Shown here piece by piece: positions 7,443-16,041 of a stretch of 64,000 bases of DNA. Position 1 is the first letter of the stretch; each line of letters opens with the position of its first letter. The notes under the pieces were generated by a model. The model was not told the origin of the DNA. It saw nothing but the letters and a program-made list of their open reading frames with translations, and ran no database searches. A program made the translations under genes and the position numbers. Origin of the DNA: CAXMMR01 sp965198995 (lineage in GTDB: Bacteria > Pseudomonadota > Alphaproteobacteria > Acetobacterales > Acetobacteraceae); the NCBI GenBank assembly GCA_965198995.1, contig CBDAQG010000001.1:434001-498000 (forward strand). The letters run 5' to 3'.

Positions 7443-9023
7443 ATGCTCGCGGCGCTGCTGTCACCCGCCTGGCGTGCCCGCGCGCAAACGGTTGAGCCTG
7501 AGACCCCGGCCGAGACCGTCGCCCGCCTGCCCGCGGTGCCGGCGCCGGCCGTGCCCACCCGCATTCCCGGCCTCGGCCCGCAGATGACGCCGGAGGAGCG
7601 TCGCCTGCTGGCCGCTCCCACGCCGAACGTCGTGCCCGAGGACGACGCGTCCCACTCCGCCGCCCGCGTGCCGCTGCCCGGCGCGGCGCTCACCGAACCG
7701 CTTCCGCCTGACCTGCCGCCGGCGACGCTCGAGGCCGCGCTGGCCCTGGCCTATGAGGGCAATCCGCAACTGCTGGCCGCCCGTGAGCAGGTCCGCTCGA
7801 CCGACGAGAGCGTGCCCGAGGCGCGCTCCGGCTGGCGTCCGCACATCGTCGTCAACACCAGCGACGGTGGCTCGATGTATGAGGACAACACCGTGCCCCG
7901 GTTCAATCCCGAGCATCGCGGCATCCAGCAGTACAGCCTGCAGGTGCAGCAGCCGCTCTACGAGGGCGGCGGCGTGTTGGCGCGGGTTCAGCAATCCGAG
8001 GCGCAGGTGCGCGCCGCGCGCGGCAATTTGCGCGCCACCGAGGCCGACGTGCTGCTCGCCGCCGGCGCCGCCTATCTGGACGTGCTGCGCGACCGCCGGA
8101 TCGTCGCCCTGGAGCGCAACCAGGTGATCCTGCAGGCGCGCACCGAGCATGCCAGCCGCATCGAGCTCGGCAGCGGCGGCGCCACGCCGGCTGATCTCGG
8201 CCAGGCCAAGGCCCGCACCGCCGGCGCCGAGGCTCAGCTCGCCGCCGCCGGGGCCCAGCTCGCCGCCTCGGAGGCGCAGTTCCAGCGCCAGGTCGGCAGC
8301 CTGCCGCCGCCGGGCCCGCTCGCCGTCCCGGCGCGCGGCTTCGGCCTGCCGAACAGCCGCGAGGCGGCGATCGGCGAGGCGCTCAACGACAACCCGGACG
8401 TGGTCGCCGCCGGCTTTTCGCTCGACGCGGCGCGCCACGGCATCGACATCGAGCGCGCCAACCTGCTGCCGCACATCATGATCACCGGCCTGCTGGAGCG
8501 CGCCCAGAACATCGACCTCGAGCAGTTCAACGAGCGCGCCAGCATCGCCGAGGGCACGCTCAACCTGACCGTCCCGCTCTACCAGGGCGGCGGCGAGTAT
8601 GCCCGCATCCGGCGCGCCAAGGAGATGACCTTCCGCCTGCAATACGTGCTGGACGACGCCAGGCGCCAGGCCCGGGCGGTCACCGCCACCGCCTGGGACC
8701 TGCTCGGCGCGTCGCGCATCCGGGTCACGGCCGAGCGCGCCGCCATCGCCGGCAACACGGTGGCGGTCAGCGGCCTGTCGCGCCAGCAGGCGGTCGGCGC
8801 CCGCACCCTGCTCGACGTGCTGATCGCCGAGCAGGACCTGCTCGCCTCCAGCGTCGCCGAGATCGGCGCCGAGCGCGACGTCCTGGTCGCAAGCCTGCAG
8901 GTGCTGGCCTACACCGGCCGGCTGAACGCCGAGGCCCTGGCGCTGCCGGTCGCCATTTACGATCCCGGCCAGCACTACCGCGAGGTGCGCGGCAAGCTCA
9001 TCGGCACGGACACGCCGAAATAA
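7443..9023 (+). CDS. TolC-family outer-membrane efflux channel
   Basis: 526 residues from ATG 7443. A short signal-like segment (MLAALLSPAWRARAQ) is followed by a Pro-rich linker and two outer-membrane efflux protein repeats: about 100-300 (ALALAYEGNPQLLAAREQV, then LQVQQPLYEGGG) and about 320-500 (ALNDNPDVVAAGFSLDAARHGIDIERANLLP, then LTVPLYQGGGEYARIRRA, LLDVLIAEQDLL). Known: trimeric TolC channels form the outer-membrane exit duct for MFS-HlyD pumps. It is divergent from the pump operon and probably its partner. Odd: the signal peptide lacks a normal charged n-region because a repeat immediately precedes it. The longer frame from 7314 is repeat translation and was not chosen. Confidence 0.87.
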   Translation: MLAALLSPAWRARAQTVEPETPAETVARLPAVPAPAVPTRIPGLGPQMTPEERRLLAAPTPNVVPEDDASHSAARVPLPGAALTEPLPPDLPPATLEAALALAYEGNPQLLAAREQVRSTDESVPEARSGWRPHIVVNTSDGGSMYEDNTVPRFNPEHRGIQQYSLQVQQPLYEGGGVLARVQQSEAQVRAARGNLRATEADVLLAAGAAYLDVLRDRRIVALERNQVILQARTEHASRIELGSGGATPADLGQAKARTAGAEAQLAAAGAQLAASEAQFQRQVGSLPPPGPLAVPARGFGLPNSREAAIGEALNDNPDVVAAGFSLDAARHGIDIERANLLPHIMITGLLERAQNIDLEQFNERASIAEGTLNLTVPLYQGGGEYARIRRAKEMTFRLQYVLDDARRQARAVTATAWDLLGASRIRVTAERAAIAGNTVAVSGLSRQQAVGARTLLDVLIAEQDLLASSVAEIGAERDVLVASLQVLAYTGRLNAEALALPVAIYDPGQHYREVRGKLIGTDTPK

Positions 9024-9332
9024 GACCAGGGCTCTACCCAGACCCCATCGAATGGGACTACGCCCCAGGCGTGCTAACAATCGCCTGCGTTTAGGCCTGC
9101 GGCGGCGGTCGTGGACATCTTGCCTAAGGGCAAGTTTTCCCATAACCCATTGAAGTTAAACACTTCCGCCGTGCACACCTGGGGCTGAGGCCCGCCATAC
9201 CGCTTCTCCGAAAATCTTGCTTTATTTCGCCTCATGCAAAAACTTCCGATGCTTTGTAGAAGAAGCTGATCAACCGGGTGGCAACGCCAGGCCGGCGGCG
9301 CTATATCGGCGCCACCGCCTAGGAGCACTCGC
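9024..9332. promoter_or_regulatory. ahcY leader region, possibly structured
   Basis: 309 bp with no gene. It holds a degraded family-A piece (9026-9058), a short palindrome ATCTTGCC-TAAG-GGCAAG (9117-9134), and just before the ribosome binding site TAGGAG (9320-9325) a GC-rich inverted repeat with arms GGCGGCGC and GCGCCACCGCC around TATATCG. An S-adenosylhomocysteine riboswitch would make sense upstream of ahcY, but I could not match its conserved core. Confidence 0.4.
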
Positions 9333-10661
9333 ATGCCTGACACCGCCATCTTCGTCGCCGAGGACTACAAGGTCGCCGACATCTCGCTCGCCGGCTGGGG
9401 CCGCCGCGAGATCGCGATCGCTCAGGACGAGATGCCCGGCCTGATGGCGCTGCGCGCCGAGTACGGCGCCAGCCAGCCGCTCCACGGCGCGCGCATCGTC
9501 GGCTGCCTGCACATGACCATCCAGACCGCGGTGCTGATCGAGACCCTGATCGCGCTGGGCGCCACCATCCGCTGGTCGTCGTGCAACATCTTCTCGACCC
9601 AGGACCACGCCGCCGCCGCCATCGCCGCCGCCGGCATCCCCGTCTTCGCCTGGAAGGGCATGACCGAGGACGAGTTCAACTGGTGCATCGAGCAGACCGT
9701 CCGCGGCCCGCGCCTGCCCGACGGCACGTCCTGGACGCCGAACATGATCCTCGACGACGGCGGCGACCTCACCAAGCTGATGCACGAGAAGTACCCCGAG
9801 ATGCTCGAGGACGTCCGCGGCCTCAGCGAGGAGACCACCACCGGCGTCCACCGCCTGTGGGACATGGTCCGCGCCGGCACCCTGCGCGTCCCCGCCATCA
9901 ACGTGAACGACAGCGTCACCAAGTCGAAGTTCGACAACCTGTACGGCTGCCGAGAGAGCCTGGTCGACGGCATCCGCCGCGGCACCGACGTGATGATGGC
10001 CGGCAAGGTCGCGGTCGTCGCCGGCTTCGGCGACGTCGGCAAGGGCTCGTCAGCCTCGCTGCGCAACGCTGGCTGCCGGGTCCTGGTCACCGAGATCGAC
10101 CCGATCTGCGCCCTGCAGGCGGCGATGGAGGGCTACGAGGTCGTCACCATGGACGACGCCGCCCCCCGCGGCGACATCTTCGTCACCGCCACCGGCAATG
10201 TCGACGTGATCACCGCCGATCACATGCGGGCGATGAAGAACCGCGCCATCGTCTGCAACATCGGCCACTTCGACAGCGAGATCCAGATCGAGTCGCTGCG
10301 CAACTACACCTGGGAGAACGTGAAGCCGCAGGTCGACGAGGTCGTCTACCCGGACGGCAAGCGCCTGATCGTGCTCAGCGAGGGCCGCCTGGTGAACCTC
10401 GGCAACGCCACCGGCCACCCGAGCTACGTGATGAGCGCCAGCTTCTCCAACCAGGTGCTGGCCCAGCTCGAGCTCTGGCAGGCCAAGCCCGGCCAGTACG
10501 AGAAGCAGGTCTACACCCTGCCCAAGCACCTCGACGAGAAGGTCGCCGAGCTGCACCTCGCCAAGGTCGGCGCCAAGCTGACCAAGCTGACGCCCAAGCA
10601 GGCCGACTACATCGGCACCCCCGCCAGCGGCCCGTTCAAGCACGGGCTCTACCGCTACTGA
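9333..10661 (+). CDS. ahcY: adenosylhomocysteinase
   Basis: 442 residues. SAH hydrolase splits S-adenosylhomocysteine into adenosine and homocysteine using tightly bound NAD, keeping the methylation cycle running. Visible: early DISLAGWGRREIAIAQDEMPGLMALR, substrate-site residues in CLHMTIQTAVLIETL and SSCNIFSTQDHAAAAI, the Rossmann loop GFGDVGKGSSASLRNAG (about 229-245), EIDPICALQAAMEGYEV, and the C-terminal NAD-binding tail ending PFKHGLYRY, which varies from the more usual PDHYRY. Length and order are normal. Start ATG 9333 has TAGGAG eight bases upstream. Single gene; no metK or metH beside it. Confidence 0.96.
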   Translation: MPDTAIFVAEDYKVADISLAGWGRREIAIAQDEMPGLMALRAEYGASQPLHGARIVGCLHMTIQTAVLIETLIALGATIRWSSCNIFSTQDHAAAAIAAAGIPVFAWKGMTEDEFNWCIEQTVRGPRLPDGTSWTPNMILDDGGDLTKLMHEKYPEMLEDVRGLSEETTTGVHRLWDMVRAGTLRVPAINVNDSVTKSKFDNLYGCRESLVDGIRRGTDVMMAGKVAVVAGFGDVGKGSSASLRNAGCRVLVTEIDPICALQAAMEGYEVVTMDDAAPRGDIFVTATGNVDVITADHMRAMKNRAIVCNIGHFDSEIQIESLRNYTWENVKPQVDEVVYPDGKRLIVLSEGRLVNLGNATGHPSYVMSASFSNQVLAQLELWQAKPGQYEKQVYTLPKHLDEKVAELHLAKVGAKLTKLTPKQADYIGTPASGPFKHGLYRY

Positions 10662-10798
10662 GCCAACGCCACCGTCATCGAACCGTCCTGGAGCCCGGGA
10701 CTACAACCTGGTAGTGTGGTACCGGGGAAAGCGTCTCGGGAACTGGAACACCAGCCAGGCGCTGTGGGACGCGGCTTGAACGGGGTAGAGGCTTGGCT

Positions 10799-11023
10799 AT
10801 GCGGGCGATGGCGGTCACTGCGGCGCGTACCGAAACCGTGCGCCAGGCGCTCAAGGCCATCTCGCCGGACAGCGCCGCCGACCTGCTGTTCCTGGAGCAG
10901 TGGGAGATCGAGGGCGAGCCCGGCATCTCCTCGACCTTACGCGCCAGCCAGATCCGCCGCGCCAACCCGGAGCTCGCCGCCGCGCTGCGCGCCGAACTGG
11001 CCTCACGGCGCTTGTCATCGTAG
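10799..11023 (+). CDS. small hypothetical protein
   Basis: A 74-residue ORF, MRAMAVTAARTETVRQALK..., with a helical Ala/Arg-rich end RASQIRRANPELAAALRAELA. ATG 10799 has AGAGG seven bases upstream; ATG 10808 is an alternative. It lies between ahcY and the phosphate transporter on the same strand. No family recognised. The antisense frame is also open but looks like a GC shadow. Confidence 0.35.
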   Translation: MRAMAVTAARTETVRQALKAISPDSAADLLFLEQWEIEGEPGISSTLRASQIRRANPELAAALRAELASRRLSS

Positions 11024-11083
11024 TGAAACAGACGGCGGCTTAGCCCGCCGCTAGGCTCGCGGAAATTTGGCCGCGGAGTCCTC

Positions 11084-12697
11084 ATGTCAGGAACAACCTT
11101 CGACGCCGGCCATGTCGGTCCGGCGCCGGAACTTGATCGCAAGCCCCATCGTGGCGGCATCGCCGCCTTCCTGATCCTGCTGCTCGCCGGCCTCGGCTAC
11201 GCGACCTACGGCCTGCTCTCCGACATCGACGGCGCCGGCGTGCCGGTCGCCACCGGCGCCTTCATCCTGCTCGGCCTGGCGCTGCTGATCGCCCTCGGCT
11301 TCGAGTTCGTGAATGGCTTCCATGACACCGCCAACGCCGTCGCCACCGTCATCTACACCCACTCCATGCCGCCGCTGTTCGCCGTCGCCTGGTCGGGCTG
11401 CTTCAACTTCCTCGGCGTGCTGACCTCGAGCGGCGCCGTCGCCTACTCGATGGTGACGCTGCTGCCGGTGGAGCTGATCCTGCAGGTCGGTTCGGGGGCG
11501 GGCTACGCGATGATCTTCGCGCTGCTGATCGCGGCCATCATCTGGAATCTCGGCACCTGGGCGTTCGGCATCCCGAACTCGTCTTCGCATGCGCTGATCG
11601 GCTCGATCATGGGCGTGGGGCTCGCCAACCAGCTGCTGGCGCCGGCCGGCGTCGCGACGTCGGGGGTGGATTGGCAGCAGGCGGTCAAGGTGCTGGAGGC
11701 GCTGCTGTTCAGCCCGTTCGTCGGCTTCGTCGCCTCGGCCGGCTTCCTGCTGCTCGCCAAGCTGCTGATCCACAAGCCGGCGCTCTACCAGGCGCCGGAC
11801 GGCAACAAGCCGCCGCCCGGCTGGATCCGCGGCCTGCTGGTGCTGACCTGCACCGGCGTCAGCTTCGCCCATGGCGGCAATGACGGACAGAAGGGCATGG
11901 GCCTGATTATGCTCATCCTGATCGGCGCCGCCCCCACCGCCTATGCGCTCAACCGCTCGGTGAGCGCCACCGACACGCCGGCCTTCGTCGCCACCGCGCA
12001 CCAGGCCCAGGCCGTGTTCGCCGCCCATGTCGACGCTGCCCCGGCGATGGCGCCGGCCGCAGCCCGCGGCATCGTCGGCGACGCGCTGCGGACCAAGGTC
12101 CTGAACACGCCCACCGTGTTTCAGGCGCTGGCGGTGCTGTCCGGCGACATCGCCCAGCAGGTCAGCAGCTACGGCGCGATCAGCACCATCCCGGCCGCCG
12201 CGACGCCGAACATGCGCAATGACATGTACCTGACCTCGGACGCCGTGCGGGTGCTGCCGACCGTCGGCGCGCAGTTCACGACCGACGAGGCGTCGACGCT
12301 GAAGGCCTATCGCGCCAAGCTCGAGCACGGCACCCGCTTCATCCCGACCTGGGTGAAGGTCTCGGTCGCGGTGGCGCTCGGGCTCGGCACGATGATCGGC
12401 TGGAAGCGCATCGTGGTGACGGTGGGCGAGAAGATCGGCAAGGAGCACCTGACCTACGCGCAGGGCGCCTCGGCCGAGCTGGTGGCGATGGGCACGATCG
12501 GCCTGGCTGAGGTCTATGGCCTGCCGGTCTCGACGACGCACATCCTGTCGAGCGGCGTCGCCGGCACGATGGTGGCGAACGGGTCGGGGCTGCAGTGGAG
12601 CACCGTGCGGTCGCTGGCGCTCGCCTGGGTGCTGACGCTGCCAGTGGCAATCATCCTCTCCGGGTCGCTCTACGCAGTGCTCCGCCACGTCTTCTAA
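11084..12697 (+). CDS. pit: inorganic phosphate transporter, Pit family
   Basis: 537 residues, about ten membrane segments. Both Pit signature repeats are visible: GFEFVNGFHDTANAVATVIYT (about 68-88) and, late, AELVAMGTIGLAEVYGLPVSTTHILSSGVAG. The central TCTGVSFAHGGNDGQKGMGL is also typical. Known: PitA-type carriers import metal-phosphate complexes with protons. The long hydrophilic loop between (about 290-410) is normal for the PitA group. No phoU-like partner gene is adjacent, so regulation is unknown. Confidence 0.93.
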   Translation: MSGTTFDAGHVGPAPELDRKPHRGGIAAFLILLLAGLGYATYGLLSDIDGAGVPVATGAFILLGLALLIALGFEFVNGFHDTANAVATVIYTHSMPPLFAVAWSGCFNFLGVLTSSGAVAYSMVTLLPVELILQVGSGAGYAMIFALLIAAIIWNLGTWAFGIPNSSSHALIGSIMGVGLANQLLAPAGVATSGVDWQQAVKVLEALLFSPFVGFVASAGFLLLAKLLIHKPALYQAPDGNKPPPGWIRGLLVLTCTGVSFAHGGNDGQKGMGLIMLILIGAAPTAYALNRSVSATDTPAFVATAHQAQAVFAAHVDAAPAMAPAAARGIVGDALRTKVLNTPTVFQALAVLSGDIAQQVSSYGAISTIPAAATPNMRNDMYLTSDAVRVLPTVGAQFTTDEASTLKAYRAKLEHGTRFIPTWVKVSVAVALGLGTMIGWKRIVVTVGEKIGKEHLTYAQGASAELVAMGTIGLAEVYGLPVSTTHILSSGVAGTMVANGSGLQWSTVRSLALAWVLTLPVAIILSGSLYAVLRHVF

Positions 12698-12703
12698 GTC
12701 CGA

Positions 12704-12758
12704 AGTCCAGAGGCTATAGCCTCTGGTCGGGTCCCGGGGGTGCAACCCCTGGCCGTGC
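12704..12758. repeat. family-A repeat between pit and FGGY kinase
   Basis: Hairpins CCAGAGGCTATAGCCTCTGG (12705-12724) and CCCGGGGGTGCAACCCCTGG (12733-12752). It ends 14 bases before the kinase start and right before its GGGAGG ribosome binding site. Confidence 0.65.
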
Positions 12759-12772
12759 TTGGGAGGCACCGG

Positions 12773-14413
12773 ATGGACGTCGTCATCGGCATTGACGTCG
12801 GCAGCGGCAGCGCGCGCGCCGGCGTGTTCACCCTGCAGGGCGCGATGCTCGGCTCAGCGAGCCAGGCGATCCGCTCGTGGCGTCCGCAGCCCGGCTTCGT
12901 CCAGCAATCCTCCACCGACATCTGGCAGGCGGTGTGCGCCTCCGTGCGAGCCGCGCTGCAGGCCGCGGGGGAGGTCGGCACGGTGCGCGGTATCGGCATG
13001 GACGCGACCTGCTCGCTGGTCGTGCTGGATGCCGACGGGGCGCCGGTCAGCGTCGATCCGGAGGGGACGGCCGAGCAGGACGTCATCGTCTGGATGGACC
13101 ATCGCGCCGGGCCCGAGGCGGACGCGATCAACGCCGGCGAGCACGCGGTGCTGCGCTATGTCGGCGGCCGGATCTCGCTGGAGATGGAGACGCCGAAGCT
13201 GCTCTGGCTGGCGCGCCACCGGCCGCAGGCCTGGCAGCAGGCCGGGCTGTTCCTGGACCTGCCGGACTTCCTCACCTGGCGCGCGACCGGGGCGACCACG
13301 CGGTCGCTGTGCTCCACGGTCTGCAAATGGACCTATCTCGGCCATGAGCAGCGCTGGGACGATGACTACTTCCGCAGCATCGGGCTGGGCGAGCTGGTCG
13401 ACGAGGGCTACCGCCGGATCGGCACCGAGATCCTGCCGCTCGGCAGCAGCGTCGGACACGGCCTGTCGGCGGAGGCCGCCGCGGCGTTCGGGGTTCCGGC
13501 CGGGGTTCCGGTCGGCACCTCGGCGATCGATGCGCATGCCGGCGGCATCGGCATCATCGGGGCGGCGATCGGCGACGACGCGCCGAGCCTGGAGCGCCGC
13601 CTGGCGCTGATCGGCGGCACTTCGACCTGCCACATGGCCGTCTCGCCCGGGCCGCGCTTCGTGCCTGGCGTCTGGGGCCCGTACTACTCGGCGATGCTGC
13701 CGGGGCTGTGGCTGAACGAGGCGGGGCAGTCGGCCACCGGCAGCCTGATCGACCACATCGTGCAGACCCATGTCGCCTTTCCGGCGCTGCGCGACGCCGC
13801 CGCGGCGCGTGGCGAGACGATCTACCAGGCGCTCAACGAGCGCCTCGGGCAGCTCGCCGCCGCCGCCGGCGTGGCGCCGGCGATGCTGACGCGCGACCTG
13901 CACGTGATGCCGGACTTCCACGGCAACCGCTCGCCGCGCGCCGATGCCAGCCTGCGCGGCATGATCTCGGGGCTGCGCCTGGAGAGCGGCCCGGACGACC
14001 TGGCAGTGCTGTACCTGGCGACGATCCAGGCGATCGCCTACGGCACCCGCCACATCGTGGAGACCCTGAACGGGCAGGGCTACGCGATCGACACCATCCT
14101 GGTGGCCGGCGGCGGAGCCAAGAACCCGGTGTTCCTGCGCGAGCATGCGGATGCCTGCGCCTGCAAGATCGTGCTGCCGCAGGAGCAGGAGGCGGTGCTG
14201 CTCGGTGCCGCCGTGCTCGGCGCCGTCGCCGGCGGGGCTTACGACGGTATCCCGGACGCGATGGCGGCGATGAGCCGGGCCGGCACCCAGATCCTGCCCC
14301 AGCAGGGTCCGGTGCGGGACTACCACGATGCGAAATATGCGGTCGTGCAGCGGATGTATGCCGACCAGCTGGCGTATCGGGCGCTCATGGACGCGACGCG
14401 CCTCCCGGCTTGA
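12773..14413 (+). CDS. FGGY-family pentulose kinase (ribulokinase-like)
   Basis: 546 residues. The N-terminal FGGY domain starts VIGIDVGSGSARAGVF (phosphate loop) and includes IVWMDHRAGPEAD and the substrate-binding region DLPDFLTWRATGATTRSLCSTVCKWTYL. The C-terminal ATPase-fold domain has GTSTCHMAVS and ILVAGGGAKNPVFLREHADAC. The CKWTY segment and length match the D-ribulokinase/YdfB-type branch rather than XylB. Start ATG 12773 has GGGAGG six bases upstream; the longer frame from 12740 was not used. Known: ATP-dependent phosphorylation of a ketopentose or related sugar in the cytosol. No dehydrogenase or transporter beside it identifies the substrate. Confidence 0.85.
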   Translation: MDVVIGIDVGSGSARAGVFTLQGAMLGSASQAIRSWRPQPGFVQQSSTDIWQAVCASVRAALQAAGEVGTVRGIGMDATCSLVVLDADGAPVSVDPEGTAEQDVIVWMDHRAGPEADAINAGEHAVLRYVGGRISLEMETPKLLWLARHRPQAWQQAGLFLDLPDFLTWRATGATTRSLCSTVCKWTYLGHEQRWDDDYFRSIGLGELVDEGYRRIGTEILPLGSSVGHGLSAEAAAAFGVPAGVPVGTSAIDAHAGGIGIIGAAIGDDAPSLERRLALIGGTSTCHMAVSPGPRFVPGVWGPYYSAMLPGLWLNEAGQSATGSLIDHIVQTHVAFPALRDAAAARGETIYQALNERLGQLAAAAGVAPAMLTRDLHVMPDFHGNRSPRADASLRGMISGLRLESGPDDLAVLYLATIQAIAYGTRHIVETLNGQGYAIDTILVAGGGAKNPVFLREHADACACKIVLPQEQEAVLLGAAVLGAVAGGAYDGIPDAMAAMSRAGTQILPQQGPVRDYHDAKYAVVQRMYADQLAYRALMDATRLPA

Positions 14414-14434
14414 TGATCGGTGCCGCCGTGCGGG

Positions 14435-15760
14435 TCACTCGTGCGGCGACGCGTCGACCCGGCCCGCCGTTGTGCCGACCGCGACGATCGGGATAGCGGT
14501 GCTGCCCTCGCGGCGATGCGGCGTCAGCACCGCCATCCAGCCGGGGGCGAGCGGCTGCATCCTGGGGCGACGGCCCGGGGGTGGGGCGCCGAAGAAGCGC
14601 CGATAGAGCAGGAAGAGGACCTCGAGCGCCAGCACCACCGCGATGAACAGGAACAGCAGCGGCGTTCCCTGGCTCATGAAGACGCCGCCCAGCACCGGGC
14701 CGAGCACGGTGCCGGCGGCGTAGGTCAGCAGCAGCTCGCTGGCCGTCTCGGTGACCGGACGGGCATGGGTGCGATCGTTCACGCAGGCGATGCACAGCCC
14801 GTAGAGCGGGAAGGCGAAGACGCCGAACAGGCCGAAGCCGACGATCAGGCTCGGGGCCAGGAGCAGACGCGCGGTCAGCATCAGGAGCACGCTCAGGACG
14901 ACCGTGCAGGTGCACAGAATCATCAGTAGCGTGCGCCGGTCCATGTGGTCCGACAGGCGACCGGCCGGGTAGTAGGACGCCGCGCCGCCGAGCACCGAGA
15001 CGCCGATCATGATCGCCGTGGCGTGCGGCGTCAGGCCCAGACCGAGGCCGAAGGCGGGCGCGAGGCCGCCGATAGCGCCGTTCACCAGCCCGACCGCGAA
15101 GCATCCGGAGACCCCGGAGGGGGATATCCGGTAGAGCTCGCCGAGGTGGATGGAGAACGGCGGCGTGGGCGCCGGGGTCGGCGAGCGGGTCAGCGCCACC
15201 GGGACGATCGACAGCACGATGGCGACGACGATCAGGAAGAACGGCAGCTCGGCGCGGGTGTCGAGCGCGGTCAGGCTGAGCGTGCCGATCAGCGAGGCGA
15301 GCAGGTTCACCGTCATGTAGGAGGCGAAGATGCCGCCGCGGCTGCTGCCGGTGGCGCGCTCGTTCAGCCAGCTCTCGATGATCAGCGACAGGCCGCCGAA
15401 GCAGAAGCCGATGACGCTGCGCAGCAGCAGCCACTCCGCGAAGGCGCGCATGGGCAGCAGCAGCAGCGCCATCGAGCCGCTGACCGCGGCCAGGGCGGAG
15501 AAGCTGCGGACGTGGCCGACGGCGCTGACGACGCGGCCGGTGACCAGGCAGGCGAGCATGAAGCCGAGCGACCAGACCGACGAGAGCAGCCCGACATTGG
15601 CCATCGAGCCGCCGGCCAGCTCGAGGCGGATCGGCAGCAGCACGCCCTGCAGGTTGGTGCCGAAGACCAGGAGGGCGACGCTGAGGAGGAGGGCGGCGAC
15701 CGACAGCAGGTCGGAGTGCGACTGGAAGGCGGCGCTGTCGTCGGTCCTCAGCTCATCCAA
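14435..15760 (-). CDS. MFS transporter, YcaD-like
   Basis: 441 residues, about 12 membrane segments. The start VALLVFGTNLQGVLLPIRLELAGGSMANVGLLSSVWSLGFMLACLVTGRVV and the loop IIESWLNERATGSSRGGIFASYMTVNLLASLIG are characteristic of the YcaD group of MFS carriers. Start ATG 15760. Convergent with the FGGY kinase (21-base gap). Substrates of this group are poorly known; I give no specific cargo. Confidence 0.8.
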   Translation of the reverse strand: MDELRTDDSAAFQSHSDLLSVAALLLSVALLVFGTNLQGVLLPIRLELAGGSMANVGLLSSVWSLGFMLACLVTGRVVSAVGHVRSFSALAAVSGSMALLLLPMRAFAEWLLLRSVIGFCFGGLSLIIESWLNERATGSSRGGIFASYMTVNLLASLIGTLSLTALDTRAELPFFLIVVAIVLSIVPVALTRSPTPAPTPPFSIHLGELYRISPSGVSGCFAVGLVNGAIGGLAPAFGLGLGLTPHATAIMIGVSVLGGAASYYPAGRLSDHMDRRTLLMILCTCTVVLSVLLMLTARLLLAPSLIVGFGLFGVFAFPLYGLCIACVNDRTHARPVTETASELLLTYAAGTVLGPVLGGVFMSQGTPLLFLFIAVVLALEVLFLLYRRFFGAPPPGRRPRMQPLAPGWMAVLTPHRREGSTAIPIVAVGTTAGRVDASPHE

Positions 15761-15776
15761 GCGTCACCTCTCCAGG

Positions 15777-16040
15777 GCTTCTTCTTTGAAGAAGAGAGCC
15801 AAAAAACTTTGACTCAGGTGAAATACAGCAAGATTCGTCGCGGTCGCAGTGGGGCTTGCCGCCGGCGCGACAGATTTAGCAAGTATGATTATTTATCAAT
15901 GACTTACAAGATTCTTGCCAATAGGCAAGATCCCGTGCTCTGCCGCCGCGAAGGGGGAGCCTCGACCACCGTGCTAGCACGCCCGCCGCATCGTACCGAC
16001 AAAAGTTTTTTGGTCCTTTTTTTCAAAAAAGGACCGCTTT
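15777..16040. repeat. family-B element 1 (two inverted arms, wide spacer)
   Basis: Left arm 15777-15812 is shortened (GCTTCTTCTTTGAAGAAG, then CCAAAAAACTTTG). Right arm 16001-16040 is full length (AAAAGTTTTTTGGTCC, then a T-run and AAAAAAGGACC). The roughly 190-bp spacer is the longest in the window and contains a CTTGCC-AAT-AGGCAAG hairpin at about 15913-15930. No gene seen inside. Confidence 0.75.
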
Positions 16041-16041
16041 C

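Noticed and set aside
7461..9143. A 560-codon minus-strand frame across the TolC gene
   Set aside because: Low-complexity, no domain, and the plus frame has clear TolC repeats.
9024..9332. A known SAH or SAM riboswitch before ahcY
   Set aside because: I could not align the conserved cores of the SAH, SAM-II or SAM/SAH motifs to this leader; only generic GC hairpins are visible.
10675..11160. A 161-codon minus-strand ORF between ahcY and pit
   Set aside because: Arg/Ser-rich shadow without ribosome site; the plus-strand small ORF is more gene-like.
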